A stretch of 9,820 nucleotides of DNA, from positions 1-9,820 of the forward strand of contig CAZAQV010000061.1 in NCBI GenBank assembly GCA_964487255.1, in the 5' to 3' direction. The notes beneath the pieces were generated by a model that saw only the letters and a list, made by a program, of their open reading frames with translations, did not search any database and had not been told where the DNA came from. This document shows, piece by piece, positions 4,867 to 9,820 of this stretch (positions are counted from its first letter, which is position 1; the number at the start of each line of letters is the position of its first letter). The translations under genes and the position numbers were made by a program. This DNA is from CAZAQV01 sp964487255 (GTDB taxonomy: Bacteria > Myxococcota_A > Polyangia > Polyangiales > CAZAQV01).

Positions 4867-5067
4867 ATGGACAAGGACACGCGGAAGCTCATCCGGGAGC
4901 TGGAGCGCCAGGGATTCGCCTGGAAGCGCAGCGGCAAGGGCTACCCGCTCGTCTACCGAGACGGGCGGTTCGTCACGAAGCTGGCGCAGACGCCCAGCGA
5001 CCGGCGCGGATGGAAGAACGCCCTGAGCGCTCTCCGGCGGGCGGGCTTCCGCTGGCCGCCGAAGTAG
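4867..5067 (+). CDS. HicA-like small protein (toxin candidate)
   Basis: This 66-aa basic protein resembles the HicA fold: an N-terminal helix (KLIRELERQGF), two short strands (AWKRSGKGYPLVYRDGRFVTKL) and a C-terminal helix (DRRGWKNALSALRRAGF). Many actinobacterial phage and genomic relatives share the TPSDRRxWKNAxxxLRRAGF ending. HicA toxins are mRNA interferases that cleave transcripts through a histidine following a Lys/Ser-Gly turn; here that place appears to be occupied by Tyr26 (SGKGY), so ribonuclease activity is doubtful. It starts at ATG 4867 after AAGGGAGGT (4852-4860), a strong site. It is transcribed against the surrounding late genes from its own promoter, as expected for a moron. 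The next gene is a probable antitoxin/regulator. The family is judged by eye from a short sequence. Confidence 0.72.
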   Translation: MDKDTRKLIRELERQGFAWKRSGKGYPLVYRDGRFVTKLAQTPSDRRGWKNALSALRRAGFRWPPK

Positions 5068-5073
5068 GCGGCG

Positions 5074-5108
5074 CGAGGACCGGGGCGCGGATATCGCCCC
5101 GGTCCTCG
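5074..5108. terminator. strong 14-bp hairpin between the toxin-like and HTH genes
   Basis: CGAGGACCGGGGCG (5074-5087) pairs perfectly with CGCCCCGGTCCTCG (5095-5108) around a 7-nt loop (CGGATAT). It begins 7 bases after the stop of the HicA-like gene and lies 37 bases before the start of the HTH gene. No T-tract follows. It could be a partial terminator that sets the ratio of the two products, or an mRNA-stabilising or processing element. Confidence 0.7.
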
Positions 5109-5144
5109 GACCCATCGTCACACGAGAGGACCGAGGGCCGGAAC

Positions 5145-5579
5145 ATGATCCACTACAACGCGACCGTGCAGGTCGACAAGCGGCCTGACCCGCACGACAT
5201 CGATCCCGACGCGTACGACGACGTCATCGACCGGCTGCCTGGCCACTCCGCCGCGATCGGCATCGCACCGCGCGGCTGGCTCGAGGTCGTCATCACCCTG
5301 CCGGCCGACAACCTCGCCCAGGCCGCCAACACTGCGGTCGCACTTATCGCCGCGGCCACCGGCGCCGAGGCGATCTCGGTCGAGGTCATGCCGACCGAGG
5401 AGTACGACAAGCGCCTCGGGTTCGAGCCCCTGCCCGAGCTGATGACGGTCACTGAAGCCGCCGACCTGCTCGGCGTGTCCAGGCAGGCCGTGCTCGACCG
5501 GATCCGCCGGCACACGCTGCCGGCGTCCAAGATCGGCCGGGACTACGCGATTCCGCGGAGTGCCCTCGTCGAGCCGTAG
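5145..5579 (+). CDS. protein with C-terminal excisionase-type HTH, antitoxin/repressor candidate
   Basis: This 144-aa protein has an alternating strand/helix N-terminal part (about 1-95; strands such as IHYNATVQV and WLEVVITLP, helix NLAQAANTAVALIAAAT) of ferredoxin-like appearance. A linker leads to a C-terminal DNA-binding domain (about 99-143): MTVTEAADLLGVSRQAVLDR, then a beta-wing-like SKIGRDYAIPRSAL, which is the excisionase/HTH_17 pattern. The start is ATG 5145 with purine-rich GAGGACCGAGGG upstream; the frame is open back to 5010, but that part overlaps the previous gene. Its place after the HicA-like gene suggests the antitoxin, which would bind the toxin through the N-terminal domain and the palindrome at 4800 through the HTH. 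It could instead be an excisionase-like or transcription regulator. The HTH is clear; the antitoxin role is inferred. It ends 13 bases from the convergent membrane-protein gene. Confidence 0.75.
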   Translation: MIHYNATVQVDKRPDPHDIDPDAYDDVIDRLPGHSAAIGIAPRGWLEVVITLPADNLAQAANTAVALIAAATGAEAISVEVMPTEEYDKRLGFEPLPELMTVTEAADLLGVSRQAVLDRIRRHTLPASKIGRDYAIPRSALVEP

Positions 5580-5592
5580 TCGGGTCGCTCGA

Positions 5593-5880
5593 TCAGCCGC
5601 CGAGCCCGAGGTGCCGCTCGACGTGGTCGAGCCGTCGAACAACCTCGGCCAGGACGCGTCGGTCGTCGTCGGCCTGCTCCTGGTGCTCACGTGACCAGTC
5701 GCGAGTCTCCTTGGCCATGTCATAGACGCTCTCGCCACCGTTCGGGCGCAGCTGGTGCTCCACCAGGCCGTGCACGGCGTCGAGCGTCCGGACGGTCCTG
5801 TGTAGTACCCGCCCCAGGTAGATCAGCCCAGCGACGCCGGCGGCGGCGATGGCGGAGTACTGGGCCGCGTCCCACATCAT
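5593..5880 (-). CDS. single-pass membrane protein with coiled coil, DUF2746-like
   Basis: This 95-aa protein has one N-terminal hydrophobic segment (about residues 8-24), then a long polar, probably helical cytoplasmic part rich in Glu/Arg/Asp. The motif RPNGGESVYDMAKETRDW (45-62) recalls the 'PNGGxSxxD' motif of small actinophage membrane proteins (DUF2746) found near lysis genes. A holin or holin-accessory role is possible but unproven. ATG 5880 overlaps the stop of the tail-tip gene as ATGA, so it is co-translated with the tail operon rather than the endolysin; a second in-frame ATG follows at 5877. The opposite-strand toxin-like pair separates it from the endolysin gene. Confidence 0.7.
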   Translation of the reverse strand: MMWDAAQYSAIAAAGVAGLIYLGRVLHRTVRTLDAVHGLVEHQLRPNGGESVYDMAKETRDWSREHQEQADDDRRVLAEVVRRLDHVERHLGLGG

Positions 5881-8504
5881 GCTCGCGCCTTCACGAAGAA
5901 GTTCAGCGCCCGCCAGGGGTTGAGGATGTCCACGCTGGTGCTCAGCGAGCTGGCCGTGTTCCCGACGACGTTGTGCTTGTGGTTGCCGTAGTTGTCGTTG
6001 TCTGACCCCGAGGTGGAGTCAACATGGCGATCAACCGGATCCGAGTCCGCAAGCAGGCTGCCTGCGCCGTGGCTGTGCTGGAGGTCGATCGTCGGCGAGC
6101 CGCCGGAGGTGCCGAGCGCTTTGGATCCGGCGCCGATCGGGAACAGGTCGGTCATGTCCGGCACGGCAAACTGTGCTCCAGCTCCGCCGTGGGTGTACCC
6201 GTAGTGGTCGAAGAGCGCCGGGTAATCGGCGGTGTTGAGCAGCTGCCCGTTGGCCTTCACGAAGCCATAGGACTCGTCGGTCCGGCCAGACATCACGATG
6301 TCACCGATCCGGACCGGGCCGCCGATCGGCTCACCTGCGTTCACCGGCGGTGTCAGCTGCGGAGACGCCACGCCGCCGTCGTGCTGGAAGAAGACCTTCA
6401 TCAGCCACTTGTCGGGCCGGATGCTGTGCTCGACGCCAGAGACCCGCATGGCGTCGTTGATGCCGGCCTCAGTGTTGCTGACGCCGATCAGGTCGCCGAG
6501 GTCGAGGGTGGCCAGTGACAGCTTGGACGCCTCGTCGATCGGGACCACCACGGAGTTGATCCGGACTCGCGGAGTGGCGTTCGCGATCAAGATCGCCGCG
6601 GCGTACGCCTCGAGGTCGGTCTCGGCGATGCCGTGGACAGTGAACTCCTTCGCGCGGCGGCCCCACTCGGCCACCGAAGCAGCATCCTCGTACGGCCCGA
6701 ACACGACTTCTTCGGTCTGGCCGTCGTTGAAGCGGAGCAGCTTGATGGTGACCGAGTTGATCGTGCGCTCGGTGTCGTAGTCGATGTCGAGGTCCGTGTT
6801 GTAGACCGACTCGTTCAGCAGATCGTCGACCACGAAGTCCTCGTACGCGGTGGCTGTCGCGGACTGCTCGAACTGCCAGGCGTCGAGCTGATAGGGCGCT
6901 CCCGGATCGCCGTAGAAGTCGCCGTAGAAGTCCACGTAGGCGGCGTTCGCCGGGGCCGTGAAGCTGATGCCGATCCGCTCCCACGCGCTTAGATCCATGC
7001 CGGTCATGGGCCAGATGTCCGGCCCGCCCGCACCGCCCGGGCCGAAAGACGTGAAGGGGATGCCGTGCTCGTTCGTGCCGACGATGCCGAGCTCCACCCC
7101 GTCGGCGTCGTACACGGCCAGATCGAAGTAGCCCGAGGAAGCGCCGACATCCTGGCGTGCGTACCAGGAGATCGTGTAGTCCAGACCCGGGCTGACAGGG
7201 ATCGCGCCGCCACCCGTCGCGTCGAGATAGATGTTGCCGCTCGAGTCGCCGGTCAGGTACCAGTCTCCGACGGCGGCGTCTCCCGGAGCATTGACCTGTC
7301 CGCCGGAGGTGTAGACGCCGAGGCTGTTGGCTACCTGCTCGAACGAACCGCCGTAGATCAGGTTCTTGCCCTTGGCTGGCGGCACGGCGACGACCTGGTC
7401 CGGTGACGCGTAGGTCAGCACGCCTTTGCGACTCAGCCAGGCGTGCCCGAGCTCGGTGTCGCGCGTGATCGCGACCTGGTCGATCGCCGTGGCGTTCTCG
7501 TTCGTCGATGCCACGTCGGGAGCGCTGCCAACCTGGGCACCGTCGCCGTTGACGTTCCACGGCACCCCGGCGCCCTCGAGCACCCAGGGCAGGTAGTCGC
7601 CGTCCGCGACGCCGTCGGGCCGCTTCGCCTGGGCCAGCTTGGTGATGTCGTCGGTAGCCACGACGGTGATCCGGGGACGCTTGTCTTCGTCGGGGTGCAG
7701 CAGGTCGTAGGTGACCTTGGCGGTCGACGCCTCCGCGGTGAAGATCGGCTCCCACACGCCGCCGGTCAGCACGCTCAGCTGCACCCTCTTCCCCGGGCGG
7801 ATCAGGGAGTGTTGCGCCGGGTCGAGGGTGGCGTCGCGCACCACGGCGGTCACGGTGCCGACATTGAGCTCCTCGCGCTCGATGTCGATCGCCAGTGAGG
7901 GGCCGAGGATGTCGACGTAGGGCACGGGCTCGATGAAGGTCAGACCGGACAGCTCAGCGGCAGTGTCCGCGACCGCCACCGTCACGTCGTTGAACGTCAG
8001 ATGGTGTGAGCCGCCGAAGGCCAGGCCACCTGCGGTATCACTGTAGAGATCCGCCCGGATCTTGACGTAGGCCGTCGAGGCTGGTGCCTGAGACTCGCCG
8101 AAGTACGTGGGTCCATCGTCCTCTGCGAAGTAGCCGCTCTGAGCGGTGGCACCGAGGGATCCGAATGCGGAGTCCAGCCACTCGAACGAGAGCCGGAAAT
8201 AGACCGTCCCGTTCAGGCTGTAGCCGGCGAGCGAGTCAACGTACGCGGCGGCGTACTGACCCGGCAGCACGGGCATCGGCTCGGTCAGGAAGTATGACGC
8301 GGAGTCGGTGTTGTGGTCGATGAACCTCAGGTACGAGCCCCATGCGCCGGTCACTCCGCCGAACATGCGGCTGCCGACCACCGGGGTCTCCCAGCCCCAG
8401 CCGCCCAGCTCGCCCGAAGGGTTCGGCACGAGGTTCACCAGCCCAGCCGGATCGTCCTCGATTCCGAGCTTGAGGACGTCGATGGTGTTGAACTGCTGGC
8501 TCAC
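5877..8504 (-). CDS. large tail-tip/minor tail protein with two jelly-roll-like modules and C-terminal collar domain
   Basis: This 875-aa structural protein probably forms part of the tail tip and contacts the host surface. Visible parts in order: a jelly-roll, carbohydrate-binding-like module (about 21-185, opening NLVPNPSGELGGW); a hub-like region (about 195-370); a second jelly-roll module (about 380-548, opening NLIYGGSFEQ) of CBM_4_9 appearance; another hub-like beta region (about 560-710); and a tail-collar domain (about 731-815) with the typical pattern GDIVMSG...ANGQ...YPALF...FAVPDMTDLFPIGAG. The last 70 residues are Ser/Asn/His-rich with HSH (810-812) and HKH (842-844). The GTG start at 8504 overlaps the tape measure stop as GTGA. 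It ends in an ATGA overlap with the membrane-protein gene. Domain edges are estimated by eye; the second module looks inserted between hub segments. Confidence 0.85.
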   Translation of the reverse strand: MSQQFNTIDVLKLGIEDDPAGLVNLVPNPSGELGGWGWETPVVGSRMFGGVTGAWGSYLRFIDHNTDSASYFLTEPMPVLPGQYAAAYVDSLAGYSLNGTVYFRLSFEWLDSAFGSLGATAQSGYFAEDDGPTYFGESQAPASTAYVKIRADLYSDTAGGLAFGGSHHLTFNDVTVAVADTAAELSGLTFIEPVPYVDILGPSLAIDIEREELNVGTVTAVVRDATLDPAQHSLIRPGKRVQLSVLTGGVWEPIFTAEASTAKVTYDLLHPDEDKRPRITVVATDDITKLAQAKRPDGVADGDYLPWVLEGAGVPWNVNGDGAQVGSAPDVASTNENATAIDQVAITRDTELGHAWLSRKGVLTYASPDQVVAVPPAKGKNLIYGGSFEQVANSLGVYTSGGQVNAPGDAAVGDWYLTGDSSGNIYLDATGGGAIPVSPGLDYTISWYARQDVGASSGYFDLAVYDADGVELGIVGTNEHGIPFTSFGPGGAGGPDIWPMTGMDLSAWERIGISFTAPANAAYVDFYGDFYGDPGAPYQLDAWQFEQSATATAYEDFVVDDLLNESVYNTDLDIDYDTERTINSVTIKLLRFNDGQTEEVVFGPYEDAASVAEWGRRAKEFTVHGIAETDLEAYAAAILIANATPRVRINSVVVPIDEASKLSLATLDLGDLIGVSNTEAGINDAMRVSGVEHSIRPDKWLMKVFFQHDGGVASPQLTPPVNAGEPIGGPVRIGDIVMSGRTDESYGFVKANGQLLNTADYPALFDHYGYTHGGAGAQFAVPDMTDLFPIGAGSKALGTSGGSPTIDLQHSHGAGSLLADSDPVDRHVDSTSGSDNDNYGNHKHNVVGNTASSLSTSVDILNPWRALNFFVKARA

Positions 8505-9820
8505 TGGGTGACCCTTCCCCCGACGCGTCGGTAGGCGTCAAGATCGAGCTGGATGGCACGGCCCCGTTGGAGCTGGTCGACCTGCTCCGCGGTCAGCTGG
8601 ACTCGAGCCGCGATCGGCTGCACTGCGCCGGCGCTCGAGGCGTACGCGTCCAGGGCTGGCGCGCCGAAGCCCTTGACCAAGGCCTCTGCCGTCGCGGTGC
8701 CGGCCCGCCTGACGTAGGTGTCGTCCAGGCCGATCGTGAGGCCCTTCGTGACGTTCTGGCCGATGCCCTCGAACACCTTGGACGGGGACCGGATCTTGAG
8801 GGCCTTCTTGACCGCCTTGGTCAGCTTCCTGGCCAGGCGCCGTGCAGTCCTGTCGAGCCGCCGTTCCCGCCGCTCGAGCCCCTTGACGAGACCTTCTGCG
8901 GCCTTGATCCCGGCGCCGTAGAACTCGTCGGCCATGCTGTTGCCGAGCGAGGTCCCGGTGTCGGTCAGGCTCTTCGTCAGGGCGTTGATCTCGTCGATAG
9001 AGGATTGACCGCCGGCCTTGATCGCCTCGGCGGTTGCCAGGGCGACTTCGGGCCCGGCGGCGAGCATCTGCTTCAGCGACGTGTCGTTGAGCCCGGAGGC
9101 GGTCAGGTCCCGGATCAGTGCGGAGAACCGCTTGGCCTGGGCGGCCTCCTGCCGGAGCTGGTCGAGAAGCCGCGTACCCGAGACTGACCCGTCGTCCAGG
9201 CGGCCGAGCTGGGTGATGTCTCCGCTCTGGACGAGGGTGTCCCGGATCGCGTTCCCGTACTGGCGGGACTCCTGCCGGATCTCCCTCAGCTTCTGCCGTG
9301 CAGCGTCCAGTCGCCGGTTGTTCCGCTCCTGGGCTCGGCCGTTGCGCCGTAGAGCCTTGTACTCGTCCTTCAGGTGCTTCCTGACCCGCTTGAAGTAGCG
9401 GTTCTGCGCCTTCTGCGAGGCGTTCTTGTAGCGCTTGCCGATGTACTTGTCGATCCGGCGAGTCAGCTTCTCCAGGGACTTGGAGACCCCGGGCGATCCC
9501 TTCTGCACACCTACTTGGAGGCCCTGGGCGATCTGGCGACCCAGCTTGATCGTCCTCTTCGAAGGCGACCGCACCTGCGCGGCGTTGCGGGCTGCCGCGA
9601 TCGCGTTGTTGACCTGTCGGGCCGCTGTGTTGGCGATCGTCTGCGTCCAGCCGTCGATGCCCGCGTTGACGCCCGCCCCGAGGTTCGAGCCGATGCCCTG
9701 ACCGCCCGACGAAGCCATGCCCTTCAGGTCAGTGAGCCCGGAGTTGAAGGAGCCCCTGAAGGGATTGAGGTTGGGCTTGGCGTCCTCCAGCGTCAGCTGC
9801 TTCTTGATGCCCTTGGTGCT
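8501..9820 (-). CDS. tail tape measure protein, C-terminal part (gene starts beyond the right edge)
   Basis: The reading frame is open to the right edge with no stop, giving 439 visible residues; an ATG at 9718 is internal and has no convincing ribosome-binding site. The content is typical of the end of a siphovirus tape measure protein: Gly/Ala-rich helices (SSGGQGIGSNLGAGVNAGI), long basic coiled-coil stretches, and two copies of a motif with VRSPSK or IRSPSK followed by a G..GL..G pattern (near 9568 and 8788). The motif is common in tape measure proteins, which set tail length and lie inside the tail tube. The next gene follows with a GTGA overlap, with no separate distal-tail gene between. 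The N-terminal part, and any lytic or transmembrane domain, is outside the window. Confidence 0.85.
   Translation of the reverse strand, partial: STKGIKKQLTLEDAKPNLNPFRGSFNSGLTDLKGMASSGGQGIGSNLGAGVNAGIDGWTQTIANTAARQVNNAIAAARNAAQVRSPSKRTIKLGRQIAQGLQVGVQKGSPGVSKSLEKLTRRIDKYIGKRYKNASQKAQNRYFKRVRKHLKDEYKALRRNGRAQERNNRRLDAARQKLREIRQESRQYGNAIRDTLVQSGDITQLGRLDDGSVSGTRLLDQLRQEAAQAKRFSALIRDLTASGLNDTSLKQMLAAGPEVALATAEAIKAGGQSSIDEINALTKSLTDTGTSLGNSMADEFYGAGIKAAEGLVKGLERRERRLDRTARRLARKLTKAVKKALKIRSPSKVFEGIGQNVTKGLTIGLDDTYVRRAGTATAEALVKGFGAPALDAYASSAGAVQPIAARVQLTAEQVDQLQRGRAIQLDLDAYRRVGGRVTQ

Noticed and set aside
5010..5144. N-terminal extension of the HTH gene from ATG 5010, or a frameshift fusion with the HicA-like gene
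   Set aside because: The extension overlaps the HicA-like gene in another frame, passes through the hairpin and is low-complexity; no slippery run was seen there.
6905..6931. Short tandem repeat in the tail-tip gene
   Set aside because: It encodes a repeated FYGD in a beta strand-turn and is too short to be more than a local coding duplication.
6469..7755. Minus-strand 428-aa open frame inside the tail-tip gene
   Set aside because: Arg-rich shadow in another frame of the same strand, with no start signal.
1..9820. CRISPR array, insertion sequence or replication origin
   Set aside because: No regularly spaced repeats, transposase motifs or clustered iterons were seen on either strand.

Overview
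The window is high-GC DNA with actinobacterial-style coding (GTG starts, GC-rich third positions). It reads as one end of a tailed, siphovirus-type prophage. At the far left (about 31-55, minus strand) lies a tRNA 3' fragment: a T-arm and the 3' acceptor strand with no 5' half. This is the usual scar of integration into a tRNA gene, so bases before about 31 are probably host chromosome and the phage extends rightward past the window. No integrase is visible, so it probably lies elsewhere in the element. No portal, capsid or terminase genes are visible either.

Layout from left to right: (1) the tRNA fragment, then a perfect 16-bp inverted repeat that carries part of the ribosome-binding site of a secreted metzincin-type zinc protease gene (115-720), a candidate lysogenic-conversion gene. 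(2) A 374-bp gap holding two perfect GC-rich hairpins, then an AT-rich operator-like palindrome (1047-1065) upstream of a two-gene operon: an unrecognised 217-aa protein and an XRE-type HTH protein fused to an ImmA/IrrE (M78) metallopeptidase domain. This is the probable immunity or switch region. A hairpin terminator follows. (3) A minus-strand lysis cassette, read from right to left: N-acetylmuramoyl-L-alanine amidase endolysin, an endonuclease/exonuclease/phosphatase (EEP)-fold protein, and a small two-helix membrane protein (holin candidate), joined by 4-nt stop/start overlaps. (4) A plus-strand island inside the minus-strand late region: a HicA-like small protein, a strong hairpin, and a protein with a C-terminal excisionase-type HTH. 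It has its own promoter and palindrome, so it looks like a toxin-antitoxin 'moron'. (5) The minus-strand tail module: a one-helix membrane protein (possible second holin-type protein), an 875-aa tail-tip protein with two jelly-roll-like modules and a C-terminal collar domain, and the C-terminal part of the tape measure protein, which runs off the right edge.

The most interesting structure is in the lysis cassette. The EEP frame has no ATG or GTG start at its 5' end. Around the endolysin stop are an AAGGAGGA sequence, a run of five G, the stop codon, and then a 13-bp hairpin with one bulge. This is either a CTGA-type coupled start or a programmed -1 frameshift that would fuse the amidase to the nuclease-like domain. 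In addition, an in-frame ATG with an excellent Shine-Dalgarno inside the endolysin gene predicts a separate 71-aa C-terminal coiled-coil product. One gene region may therefore yield three or four proteins.
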